Origin: UBA6168 sp031426435
GTDB taxonomy: Bacteria; Bacteroidota; Bacteroidia; Chitinophagales; Saprospiraceae
Assembly (NCBI GenBank): GCA_031426435.1
Contig: JANPLH010000159.1
Location: 1-29,347, forward strand
Reading direction: 5' to 3'
DNA length: 29,347 bases
The translations under genes and the position numbers were made by a program. The notes beneath the pieces were generated by a model, which saw only the letters and a list, made by a program, of their open reading frames with translations, searched no databases and was not told the DNA's origin. Every line of letters begins with the position of its first letter. Positions within the stretch are counted from its first letter, which is position 1. Of the stretch, positions 20,845-28,211 are shown piece by piece.

Positions 20845-22232
20845 TCTGCGTCCAATTTCAACAAAACGCCAATCATGATAGAGAAGGCTATCAAGCTGGA
20901 GCCGCCCTTGCTAAGGAACGGGAGCGGGATGCCGATGATGGGCATGATGCCCATGGTCATACCGATATTGATGAAGAAATGCACGAAGAGGATACTGGCC
21001 ACCCCGTAGGCGTACAGGCGGTTGAAATCGGAGCGCTGCCGCTCGGCCAGCAGCACGATGCGGACGAGCAAGCCTATATAGAGCGAAATGATGATGATGA
21101 CGCCCACAAAACCCTGCTCTTCGCCCACGGCGCAAAAGATGAAATCGGTGGTTTGTTCTGGTACGAAATTGCCCTGTGTGAAAGTGCCTTCGAGGAATCC
21201 CTTGCCCGTGAGGCCGCCAGAGGCGATGGCCATTTTAGAGTGGTTAAGGTTGTAGGCGGCACCTTGGGGGTCAGCTTCGGAGGGCTTGAGCCAGACAAGG
21301 ATGCGCTCTTGTTGGTGCCTGGCTAAGGAGTTGAAGCCGAAATTGGCGACCAATGACAATAGGCAGCTAACGACAAAGGAACCCAGCACCAAAAGTACCA
21401 GCCGCTCCTTTTTCTTTGTCCATTGAAAAACACAAAATGCTAGCAAGATGGTCACCGCTCCGGCCAGCACCATTGTTGCCTCGCCATGCTGTATGCCCAA
21501 TACGGCTGCTGTTACCAATATAATAAATGCTGCCAACCAATAAGCCCGCTTGTTGGTGTTCCAGGTGAGGATGAACGTACCGATGGCTGCGAGTATGACA
21601 ATCAGTTGCGCCGGTGGCGTAACAAGTCCTGCAGCCAATACTGCGCCAGCCAACAATTCAACGATGAGTATCGTGCCAGAAAGTCCTTCCCGGAACAGCA
21701 CCAATTGCAGCGCCATGAAAACCAGCGCCGAACCAGCGTCGGGCTGTAGCATAAGCAACAATATGGGCGTCAGGAAGAAGGCCACGGCATAAGCGATGGT
21801 CTTGGGGGAGCGTAGGTTGTTGGCGTAGGCACCCAGGTAACTGGACAAGGCGATGATGGTTCCGAATTTTGCGAACTCCGAAGGCTGCAATGTCATGCCC
21901 CCACCAAAGTCGAACCAGGCAGTGGCACCGTTGATTTCCTTGCCAAGCACCAACACCAGCCCTAACATCAACATGCACAGGATGTAAATGATATTGGCAA
22001 AGGTTCGCCAAAACTTCCCGTCCACGAGGTAGGAGGCAAACATGACCACCCACGCCATGCCTACCCAGACAAGCTGCTTGCCTGCCGGGTTTTTCATGAA
22101 TTCGAAAAAATTGCCCTCATAGCCGCCCTGCCCATACCCCACCGTATATATCATAGTCCAGCCGATGCACACCAGCGCCAAGTAAATGGAGAGTATAATC
22201 CAGTCAATCTGTTGTCTATTGCGTGAGGGCAT
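20835..22232 (-). CDS. rodA: Rod shape-determining SEDS glycosyltransferase RodA
   Basis: A 465-residue polytopic membrane protein of the SEDS family (RodA/FtsW/SpoVE), the peptidoglycan polymerase of the elongasome. MPSRNRQQIDWIILSIYLAL opens it. The family blocks GGGMTLQPSEFAKFG and LLMLQPDAGSALVF are visible, as is the C-terminal GIPLPFLSKGGSSL (about 440-453). It is longer than proteobacterial RodA (about 370), with extra hydrophobic segments in the middle, as is usual in Bacteroidota. ATG at 22232 directly abuts a word-repeat hairpin, and the open frame upstream to 22280 reads that repeat. The usual mreBCD/pbp2 neighbours are not in the window on either side. Confidence 0.92.
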   Translation of the reverse strand: MPSRNRQQIDWIILSIYLALVCIGWTMIYTVGYGQGGYEGNFFEFMKNPAGKQLVWVGMAWVVMFASYLVDGKFWRTFANIIYILCMLMLGLVLVLGKEINGATAWFDFGGGMTLQPSEFAKFGTIIALSSYLGAYANNLRSPKTIAYAVAFFLTPILLLMLQPDAGSALVFMALQLVLFREGLSGTILIVELLAGAVLAAGLVTPPAQLIVILAAIGTFILTWNTNKRAYWLAAFIILVTAAVLGIQHGEATMVLAGAVTILLAFCVFQWTKKKERLVLLVLGSFVVSCLLSLVANFGFNSLARHQQERILVWLKPSEADPQGAAYNLNHSKMAIASGGLTGKGFLEGTFTQGNFVPEQTTDFIFCAVGEEQGFVGVIIIISLYIGLLVRIVLLAERQRSDFNRLYAYGVASILFVHFFINIGMTMGIMPIIGIPLPFLSKGGSSLIAFSIMIGVLLKLDAEKN

Positions 22233-22295
22233 TTGAAGTATTGAAGGATTGAAGGATTGAAGGCTGCCCTTGGCCTCCATTCAATCCTTCAATCC
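22233..22295. repeat. Intergenic word-repeat hairpin (8-nt word TTGAAGGA)
   Basis: Four 8-nt units stand in tandem at 22233-22264 (TTGAAGTA, TTGAAGGA twice, TTGAAGGC). A loop (about 22265-22276) and the reverse-complement array CCATTCAATCCTTCAATCC at 22277-22295 follow. It fills the whole gap between the beta-barrel gene's stop and the rodA ATG, so it will be in the rodA leader. Confidence 0.8.
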
Positions 22296-22301
22296 ATGTC
22301 T

Positions 22302-23033
22302 TTAGTCAACATATTCTACAACCCGCAGTAAGCGGATGCCTGCCGATATTTCAAAGGTAATATTGCGGATGTTCCGCTCAGGTAAGGTTTCGTTTTGGCG
22401 GGTTATCGGGTTATAGACATTAGAGATGCTCGGCTGCTTATATTGGTATGAAAAATCGGGGTTAACGGTGAATTCGAGCGAAGCGCCCACAAGTTCGCCA
22501 AGGGCAAGTTCAAAGCCACCACCGATGGTTAATCCATAGTTCCAGTCCCTTACGAAATTATTGTCAGGGTAAAACAGGGTGTTGTTCTGCTCATTGAATG
22601 CTTTGTACTTGTCCAGGTTGGTGCCCAATGTGTAATCGCCCCGCAGCCCTACAAGATAATATAGCTTAGTGGCGTCGGTCATGGCGTACTTGCGTTTTGC
22701 ACCCAATACCAAAGAAATGTTCTTGAAAATAAACTGCTGGGAAGGCAACCTGAAAATATCTCCATTTTGGTTGAATAACCGCTGGTTGCGCAGCGCACTC
22801 CCCTTTAAATGGTAGCCAGCTTGCGCAAAAAGTGAGTACTGGGCCGTTTCGTCAATGCTCTCTGTGGAAATGGCCCCGTGGTACTTGAAGAGGGGGCCTT
22901 GGTCGTAGCCGCTCCATTTTTGCACACCCAACGAGAAACCACCTTTTAATGTGTAGGCAGTGCCTTGCGCTTGCAATCCAATGGTAGCGAGTGAAATAAA
23001 AACGAAAAAGAACAATAGCTTGAGCTTCATCAT
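22302..23033 (-). CDS. Outer membrane beta-barrel protein
   Basis: A 243-residue secreted protein. The signal peptide MMKLKLLFFFVFISLATIGLQAQ is followed by amphipathic strands with glycine/aromatic pattern (YTLKGGFSLGVQKWSG, YSLFAQAGYHLKGSAL, LYYLVGLRGDYTLGT, DWNYGLTIGGGFELALGE, ITFEISAGIRLLRVVEYVD), typical of small Bacteroidota outer-membrane barrels. I do not recognise a specific function. The two adjacent ATGs (23033 and 23030) are both possible; the upstream frame is non-conserved and covers the previous gene's terminator. It lies between rodA and the glucosaminidase on the same strand. Confidence 0.75.
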   Translation of the reverse strand: MMKLKLLFFFVFISLATIGLQAQGTAYTLKGGFSLGVQKWSGYDQGPLFKYHGAISTESIDETAQYSLFAQAGYHLKGSALRNQRLFNQNGDIFRLPSQQFIFKNISLVLGAKRKYAMTDATKLYYLVGLRGDYTLGTNLDKYKAFNEQNNTLFYPDNNFVRDWNYGLTIGGGFELALGELVGASLEFTVNPDFSYQYKQPSISNVYNPITRQNETLPERNIRNITFEISAGIRLLRVVEYVD

Positions 23034-23072
23034 GCTTCGGTTTATCCTTTTAGGAAATTTACGGCTTGCCGT

Positions 23073-23115
23073 AAAAAGCACAGCCAAACCTTGCTTCAGT
23101 TTGGCTGTGCTTTTT
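23073..23115 (-). terminator. Terminator after the glucosaminidase gene
   Basis: AAAAAGCACAGCCAAAC (23073-23089) and GTTTGGCTGTGCTTTTT (23099-23115) are perfect 17-base arms with a 9-base loop. On the minus strand the stem ends in TTTTT. A small perfect palindrome ACGGC-TT-GCCGT directly adjoins at 23061-23072. Confidence 0.85.
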
Positions 23116-23173
23116 GCTCCGCAAAGCTATAAAACTAATGCGAACCTCAGCTCTTGTCATTCCTGAAGGGAAC

Positions 23174-24433
23174 CTATTTCACCCTCAGTTTCTGCCCAAT
23201 TTTGATATTGTTATCGAGCATGCCGTTGAGTTGCATCAAATCATTCACCGTTAGGCCATAGCGGCGGGAGATGTTGTAGAGGGTATCGCCTTTTTCCACC
23301 GAATGATATACCGACCCAACTGGCTGGTCGGGCTGGTTGGTTGGTGTACTTGGTTCCACGTCGGGCTGGTTGGGCGAGTCGGGCGTGATGGTATCGTCCT
23401 CCATGAAGTCGTCGTCGGAATCGAGCAGGGGCGGCACCGTACTGGTGGGCTTCGGCTCTGTGGAAAGGCGGGGCTTGTAGCCCTTTCCGATTTTGAAGCC
23501 ACGCAGCTTCAGCCGCTCGTTCACTTGGACTTCGGCAGCGTCGGGTATGCGGTTTCGCTTGCGCAAACGCTTGGATTTTATGCCGTAAAATTGCGAAATG
23601 CCGAAAATGTCCTCGCCCGCATTTACATAGTGCCATTTTTTGCCCCCACGTACCCCGCAGCGCTTGGGCTGCAAGAAGATGCGGGTATCGTCAGGCAGTG
23701 ACACGTTCACTGCTGGCAGTTTTTCGTTGTACCGCTCCAAGCGCTTGATGGGGATACCCGCCCGCTGCGAAATCTCCTCTACGGTCACGTTGTTTTTAGC
23801 AAAAACGACCCGAACTTGGTTCACCTTGCGTACGTCGAGGCCAGCGATGAGGTCTTTGGGTTTATCGGTACGCCCATCTGGGAAGTTGTCGTCGGAAAGG
23901 CGGTCAAACTCATACAACTCATAAGCCTCTATCAACTTGATGAGCATATTGTCATAGTTGCCAGCGGTGGCGTAGCCCGCTGATTTCAAGCCCCGTGCCC
24001 AACGCTTGTAGTCGGTAATGTCAAGCTTGAAAAGGAATCCGTAGCGGTTGGCCTTGCGTGGGTCACGCAAAAACTCGGAGTGGGCGATAAAGCAGTCCTC
24101 CACGTTTTTGTACTTGCGGAAACAAGACTTTTCTATGTTGCCGAAATCGTCGTAATCGTCATCTTCCACCTCGTAGGTCTTGCCCGTCCAGTCTGAGTGG
24201 CATTTAATCCCGAAGTGATTATTAGCTTTGCGGGCCAGTTCGCTGTTGCCAGCACCGGATTCGAGCAAGGCCTGAGCGAGCTTGATGCTGGCGGGGATGC
24301 CCGCCCGGTTCATTTCCTTGACGGCGAGCTTCTTGTATTTGTCAATATAGGCTTTGAAGTCGCCGTTTTGCGCAAAAACAGGCATGAGGGCGGCTACCAA
24401 TGCAAGGGTCAGGACAAGGGATTTTCTGTGCAT
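23174..24433 (-). CDS. Secreted glucosaminidase with C-terminal LysM domains (peptidoglycan hydrolase)
   Basis: A 419-residue cell-wall hydrolase. The signal peptide MHRKSLVLTLALVAALMPVFAQ is followed by a glucosaminidase domain (PF01832 type, about 25-170) with the catalytic Glu58 in LLESGAGNS and the conserved NNHFGIKC and YAT blocks. C-terminal repeats bind peptidoglycan: LysM-like segments at about 230-280, 290-335 (WHYVNAGEDIFGISQFYGIK) and 375-419 (YHSVEKGDTLYNISRRYGL), the last two clear. A Pro/Asp/Thr/Gln-rich linker separates the last pair. Enzymes of this type separate daughter cells or remodel the wall. ATG at 24433 is set by the signal peptide. Confidence 0.9.
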   Translation of the reverse strand: MHRKSLVLTLALVAALMPVFAQNGDFKAYIDKYKKLAVKEMNRAGIPASIKLAQALLESGAGNSELARKANNHFGIKCHSDWTGKTYEVEDDDYDDFGNIEKSCFRKYKNVEDCFIAHSEFLRDPRKANRYGFLFKLDITDYKRWARGLKSAGYATAGNYDNMLIKLIEAYELYEFDRLSDDNFPDGRTDKPKDLIAGLDVRKVNQVRVVFAKNNVTVEEISQRAGIPIKRLERYNEKLPAVNVSLPDDTRIFLQPKRCGVRGGKKWHYVNAGEDIFGISQFYGIKSKRLRKRNRIPDAAEVQVNERLKLRGFKIGKGYKPRLSTEPKPTSTVPPLLDSDDDFMEDDTITPDSPNQPDVEPSTPTNQPDQPVGSVYHSVEKGDTLYNISRRYGLTVNDLMQLNGMLDNNIKIGQKLRVK

Positions 24434-24550
24434 GAGGCTATGAAATTGAAGATTGATATTGGGCAAAAATTGCATGTACCGGATTTTGGCAAGAGAAACG
24501 GTGACCAGGAATATTCTATTGTTCCGAGGGTATGGTCAACTATTTCATCG

Positions 24551-24558
24551 CAAAGATA
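24551..24558 (-). promoter_or_regulatory. -7 promoter box for the glucosaminidase gene
   Basis: The minus strand reads TATCTTTG, an exact TAnnTTTG match, 118 bases upstream of the ATG at 24433, implying a leader of about 110 bases. A -33 element is not clear. The rest of the 24434-24722 gap is AT-rich, with a second box-like TAACTTAG at 24699-24706 facing the PIN-like gene. Confidence 0.4.
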
Positions 24559-24722
24559 AAAACTGTGCCTTCTCTTTTTATTTCACAAAATTCAGCAGAA
24601 AGTTTCACATATTAGCATCCTTGCATATTTTAGCGTCCGATTCTAAAAACAACGGGAATTTAGCGTTTTTCAACAGCGAAACACTTCACCACCACCACTA
24701 ACTTAGGTTGTCATTTAAAAGC

Positions 24723-25424
24723 ATGAACACACAGACCCGTCGGTACTTATTCATAGATTACGAGAACCTGCTTCAGGTAAAGTTCAAGAAGTTGGAGAAG
24801 GTAGCATCCAAAATCTTCATCTTCGTTGAGTCCAGCCAGGAAACAGTGCCACTTGCCCTCGTCCGCCAAGCGCAACGCTCTGGCAAAAACCTCCGTTGGA
24901 TTGTGGTAAACAACCCAGGCGGTGGAAAGCTCAACTACCATATCGCCTTCATCATGGGCAAGCTCCACCAAAAGCTCGAAGAGGACGTGGAGTTCGCCGT
25001 CGTATCCAACGATGCGGAGTTCGACCCGCTCATCAGCTTCATCAACACCACGGGCCGCAGTTGCATCCGGGTGAAGCGCAAGCAGGACGAAAGCTCCGTT
25101 TATGAAGATTCCAGCCTTAACTACAGCAAGCCACCAGAGTTTGTGGACGAGTTCTCCATGTCCTCCTTCCACCACAACGAAGACGACGATGACGGCATGC
25201 CCGTCATGGTTGAGGACGAACTCATCACCCGCACCGCCGAAGAGACCGTCAAGCGCCTCATCCGTTCAGGTAATCGGCCCGCAGAGATTTCGACGCTAAA
25301 AAATTACATACTTTTGCACAGTCAAGAAGTTTCCCTGCACGGCAATGTTGACCGTATCATTCAGAAACTGAAAGATACCAAGGACATCGAAATCCAGAAA
25401 GGGGAAGTGATTTACAATTTCTAA
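24723..25424 (+). CDS. PIN/NYN-like RNase candidate with C-terminal winged-helix-like segment
   Basis: A 233-residue protein. Residues 7-120 look like a PIN/NYN-type metal-dependent nuclease domain: strand YLFIDYENLL with Asp12 and Glu14, an FIFVESSQE strand, and VVSNDAEFDPLI with Asp97 and Asp101, the acidic cluster expected around the metal. A low-complexity acidic linker (about 124-168, with EDDDD) follows. Residues 169-233 (TAEETVKRLIRSGNRPAEIS, then NVDRIIQKLKDTKDIEIQ) look like a small winged-helix or LOTUS-like nucleic-acid-binding unit. That suggests an RNA- or DNA-targeted nuclease; the target is unknown. ATG at 24723 is chosen over 24708. The gene for ribosome recycling factor lies 104 bases downstream on the same strand. 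Confidence 0.65.
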   Translation: MNTQTRRYLFIDYENLLQVKFKKLEKVASKIFIFVESSQETVPLALVRQAQRSGKNLRWIVVNNPGGGKLNYHIAFIMGKLHQKLEEDVEFAVVSNDAEFDPLISFINTTGRSCIRVKRKQDESSVYEDSSLNYSKPPEFVDEFSMSSFHHNEDDDDGMPVMVEDELITRTAEETVKRLIRSGNRPAEISTLKNYILLHSQEVSLHGNVDRIIQKLKDTKDIEIQKGEVIYNF

Positions 25425-25430
25425 TTTTCA

Positions 25431-25508
25431 AGACATTAGAAAATAGACATTAGACATTAGATTTGGGCAAAGAGCCTTCTAATGTCTAATGTCTAACGTC
25501 TATTTTCT
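25431..25508. repeat. Intergenic word-repeat hairpin (7-nt word ACATTAG)
   Basis: The left arm AGAAAATAGACATTAG onward (25438-25461, 24 bases) and the right arm TCTAATGTC to ATTTTCT (25478-25508, 31 bases) pair almost perfectly, apart from one extra 7-base unit in the right arm and one G/A difference. An extra AGACATT lies at 25431. The loop is TTTGGGCAAAGAGCCT. It lies between the PIN-like gene stop and frr. Confidence 0.85.
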
Positions 25509-25528
25509 CCAAAAGAAGACTACGCAAA

Positions 25529-26089
25529 ATGGAAGACATTAATGCTTTGATGAAAGCTACGGAGGAATCCATGAACGCCTCCGTCGAACACCTTCAGTTC
25601 GAACTCACCAAAATCAGGACCGGCAAAGCCTCCACCAGCCTCCTTATTGATATTGCGGTCAATTATTACGGCAGCATGACGCCCGTTAGCCAAGTGGCCA
25701 GCGTCTCCACTGCCGACGCACGCACTATCCTCATCCAGCCCTGGGAGAAAAGCCTGCTTCGCCCCATCGAGAACGCCATCTTCGAGGCCAACATCGGCAT
25801 CACGCCAATGAACGACGGGGAGGTAATCCGCCTCACCATCCCGCCACTGACCGAAGAGCGCCGCCGTGACCTCGTGAAACAGGCCAAGCACCTCGGCGAA
25901 GAGGCCAAAGTCGGTGTGCGCAGCGTGCGCCACAAAACCCTCGATTCCATCAAAAAGGCGGTGAAGGACGGCTACCCGGAAGACGCCGGAAAAGATAAGG
26001 AAGACGCCGTGCAAAACCTCGTCAATAAATTCACCAAGACCATTGACCACATGATTGAGGTGAAGGAGAAGGACGTGATGCAGGTTTGA
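25529..26089 (+). CDS. frr: Ribosome recycling factor
   Basis: A 186-residue cytoplasmic protein that, with EF-G, splits post-termination 70S ribosomes. Full-length homology is evident: MNASVEHLQFELTKIRTGKA in the first helix, PWEKSLLRPIENAI and IGITPMNDGEVIRLTIPPLT in the beta domain, EERRRDLVKQAKHLGEEAKV and VRSVRHKTLDSIKK in the long helices. Length is standard. ATG at 25529 is the family start. A very strong terminator ends the unit. The usual upstream partner pyrH is not here; instead a PIN-like gene precedes it across a word-repeat hairpin. Confidence 0.97.
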   Translation: MEDINALMKATEESMNASVEHLQFELTKIRTGKASTSLLIDIAVNYYGSMTPVSQVASVSTADARTILIQPWEKSLLRPIENAIFEANIGITPMNDGEVIRLTIPPLTEERRRDLVKQAKHLGEEAKVGVRSVRHKTLDSIKKAVKDGYPEDAGKDKEDAVQNLVNKFTKTIDHMIEVKEKDVMQV

Positions 26090-26101
26090 AACTACCGTCG
26101 A

Positions 26102-26153
26102 AACGCAATAAAAAAGGCTCACCTGCTGGCAGGTGAGCCTTTTTTATTGCGTT
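26102..26153. terminator. Perfect 25-bp-arm bidirectional terminator
   Basis: Bases 26102-26126 and 26129-26153 are exact reverse complements around a TG loop, with a GC core (GGCTCACCTGC) and A6/T6 outer tracts. This suits termination of frr on the plus strand and the 2OG-oxygenase gene on the minus strand. Confidence 0.92.
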
Positions 26154-26169
26154 GATTTTCAACGGGTTG

Positions 26170-27123
26170 TCATTTCTTCAACCCAATCTCCCGTAAGCGC
26201 TCGTTCAAATACTCCCCAGCCGTAATCGGCTCATAATTCAGCGGACTTTCGGCGGTGACAGTGGAAGGCAAACAAGTCAGGTCCATATCGCTGCGGGGGT
26301 GCAGGAAGAACGGGATGCTGAGGCGGGGGTTGTGCCACTCGGCCCGTGACGGATTCACGACCCGGTGTGTGGTGGATTTCAGGTAGTTATTGGTCAGGCG
26401 CTGGAGCATGTCACCGACGTTGATGACGATTTCATCCTGCTCTGGCACTACTTCCAGCCATTCGTTTTCCATCGTGAGTACTTGGAGGCCGCCCGCCGAA
26501 GCACCCACCAGCAGGGTGATAAGGTTGATGTCCTCATGCTGCTCTGCACGGATGGCAGAGGATGGCTCCTGCGTGATGGGCGGGTAAAAAATCGCCCGCA
26601 AGATGCTGTTGCCGAGGTGGATATGCGGGTCAAAATAGCTGTCGCCGAGGCCGAGGTGGATGGAGATGGCCTTGAGCAGTTGCCCACCCGATTTTTCAAA
26701 ACTCATGTACAGTTCACGGCCCAATTTATGGAACTCCGGTATTTCGGCCACAGCCACATTGGGCGGGTAGTGCTCCGGTGGCACATCGCCATCGTGTACT
26801 TCTTGGCCAATCTGGAAAAATTCCTTCAAGTCCGCCACTGTTGACTGCTTGGCGTGTTCTTTTCCGAAGGAAGTATAGCCCCGTTGGCCAGCGAGGCCCG
26901 GTATTTCGTACTGCCGTTTTACGTCTTCTGGTAGTGCAAAAAATGCCCGGCTGCTGCGGTAGAAATCGTCAATCAACTGCTTCGGGATGCCGTGGTTGAT
27001 AACGCCGACGAAGCCGATTTCGTGGAAAGCCTTGCCCAGTTCTGCTACGAACACTGTGCGCTCTTCTGAGGTGCCTGCTGTGAATTTGGAGAGGTCAACG
27101 AGTGGAATTGCTCTATTTGCCAT
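26170..27123 (-). CDS. 2-oxoglutarate/Fe(II)-dependent oxygenase, isopenicillin-N-synthase-like
   Basis: A 317-residue oxygenase of the IPNS/DIOX superfamily. The N-terminal DIOX_N domain includes IPLVDLSKF, FHEIGFVGVINHGIP and FFALPEDVK. The double-stranded beta-helix carries the iron ligands His196 and Asp198 (EQHEDINLIT) and His253 (TTHRVVNP), and the co-substrate-binding RLS motif (Arg267, Ser269). It is therefore expected to be active, probably as a hydroxylase or oxidase of a small molecule; the substrate is not inferable. ATG at 27123 is set by MANRAIPLVDL. No biosynthetic cluster surrounds it. Confidence 0.9.
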   Translation of the reverse strand: MANRAIPLVDLSKFTAGTSEERTVFVAELGKAFHEIGFVGVINHGIPKQLIDDFYRSSRAFFALPEDVKRQYEIPGLAGQRGYTSFGKEHAKQSTVADLKEFFQIGQEVHDGDVPPEHYPPNVAVAEIPEFHKLGRELYMSFEKSGGQLLKAISIHLGLGDSYFDPHIHLGNSILRAIFYPPITQEPSSAIRAEQHEDINLITLLVGASAGGLQVLTMENEWLEVVPEQDEIVINVGDMLQRLTNNYLKSTTHRVVNPSRAEWHNPRLSIPFFLHPRSDMDLTCLPSTVTAESPLNYEPITAGEYLNERLREIGLKK

Positions 27124-27180
27124 TGTAGGTTTTGCTTGCGCAAGATTTGTTTTATGAGAAATATCGGGTGAATGGGCTGG

Positions 27181-27188
27181 CAAAATTA
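27181..27188 (-). promoter_or_regulatory. -7 promoter box for the 2OG oxygenase
   Basis: The minus strand reads TAATTTTG, an exact TAnnTTTG match, 58 bases upstream of the ATG at 27123. No clear -33 TTTG is seen. Confidence 0.4.
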
Positions 27189-27225
27189 GCCTTTTCGTTG
27201 AAATTATTACTCGCTTCCTTAGCCC

Positions 27226-28083
27226 TCATTCCAAGTTGAAACTGTGCATTTGCTCCTCCGTCAAATGCAGGACGCATCCATACTTGGCGAACTTGGCGAA
27301 CACGTCATATTTCACCCAAATAAACCCGTTCCGTCCCCAGTCCTTTCCCCAACTGTTCATCAATTGGAAAGCCTGCCTTTTTTCATCATAACCCACCACC
27401 ACGATGGCGTGGCCCCCGGCTGGTGTGGTATCACCGAGGTCGGGATGCCAGTAGAGGGCGTTTTGCAGCGCCATAAAATTGCGGCGGATGGCCATACCGA
27501 TGGTCACGGGACGGTGCTGCGCAAGGGCAGCCTTCACGCTCGCAACTTTCACACTATCAAGGTCTTTTGGTGAAAAAAGCTCGTCGTAACCAGCAATGGC
27601 AAAGCTTTGCGCAGCAGCGGCCAGTAGCGAGTCTGGCAGTTTTTTGCCATCGGCAAAGTCGTGGTCGAAGTGGCGAGCGAGGCAGTCGCCACGGCTTTCG
27701 AGGAAGGCGACTGCATCCAAGATGCGGCTGCCCCGGCCCTGTTCGTCCCTTTCTATTTGGTTGAAAATAAACATGGCAGAACTGGCATTGTGGGTGATGA
27801 CCCTCGTGTCGGTGCAGTTGCGCTGGATGGCCCGCTGGATGGTGAGCGCCCCGTAGCCAACGGCCCAGCCGACGCAGGAAGTCAGGCTGCCCTGGTGCCG
27901 TACTTCGGGACAGAAGGGTTTTAGGTCAATTTTTTGCGGGAGCTGGCTGTCGGCGCTGTCGCAAACCGTGGCAATGGCCAAGGTGTCGCCACCCATTTTA
28001 CCGCCCGCCCCTGTGGGGACGGAAAAACCCCAGCAGGAAAGGCCGAGGAAGGAAAAGCAGGCTGTGAGAATCAGGTTTTTCAT
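27226..28083 (-). CDS. Secreted papain-family (C1) cysteine protease
   Basis: A 285-residue C1 peptidase. A signal peptide (about 1-19, ending in a CWGFS region; lipidation at Cys17 is possible) is followed by the mature domain without a long inhibitory propeptide. The oxyanion Gln64 and catalytic Cys70 lie in RHQGSLTSCVGWAVGYG, where papain has CWAF and this protein has CVGWA. His225 is in GGHAIVVVGYDE and Asn243 in LMNSWGKDWGRNG. All active-site residues are present. It is probably periplasmic or surface-associated. A secreted repeat protein lies upstream on the same strand, ended by its own terminator. Confidence 0.9.
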   Translation of the reverse strand: MKNLILTACFSFLGLSCWGFSVPTGAGGKMGGDTLAIATVCDSADSQLPQKIDLKPFCPEVRHQGSLTSCVGWAVGYGALTIQRAIQRNCTDTRVITHNASSAMFIFNQIERDEQGRGSRILDAVAFLESRGDCLARHFDHDFADGKKLPDSLLAAAAQSFAIAGYDELFSPKDLDSVKVASVKAALAQHRPVTIGMAIRRNFMALQNALYWHPDLGDTTPAGGHAIVVVGYDEKRQAFQLMNSWGKDWGRNGFIWVKYDVFAKFAKYGCVLHLTEEQMHSFNLE

Positions 28084-28153
28084 CGCCGATTGTATTTCCC
28101 ATTGATGGCAGAAGGGAGCAAAAGGTTAACAGCGGTTTTTGCGGAGCGGACAA

Positions 28154-28190
28154 AAAAAAGGCAGCATCCGACTTGGGTGCTGCCTTTTTT
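28154..28190 (-). terminator. Terminator after the secreted repeat protein
   Basis: AAAAAAGGCAGCA (28154-28166) pairs perfectly with TGCTGCCTTTTTT (28178-28190). On the minus strand the stem is followed by a run of eight T, 22 bases past the stop of the 28212-29345 gene. Confidence 0.85.
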
Positions 28191-28211
28191 GTTTTCAATT
28201 GGTGGCTTTGG

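Noticed and set aside
22233..22295. Short tandem repeats as a possible CRISPR array
   Set aside because: Units are contiguous with no spacers, only 7-9 nt, and are followed by an inverted array. No cas genes are present.
24723..26089. PIN-like gene and frr as a toxin-antitoxin pair
   Set aside because: Frr is a normal full-length ribosome recycling factor, not a small antitoxin, and a hairpin separates the genes.
26170..27123. Isopenicillin-N-synthase-like gene as part of a beta-lactam cluster
   Set aside because: No ACV synthetase, tailoring or transport genes nearby; this superfamily is common outside antibiotic pathways.
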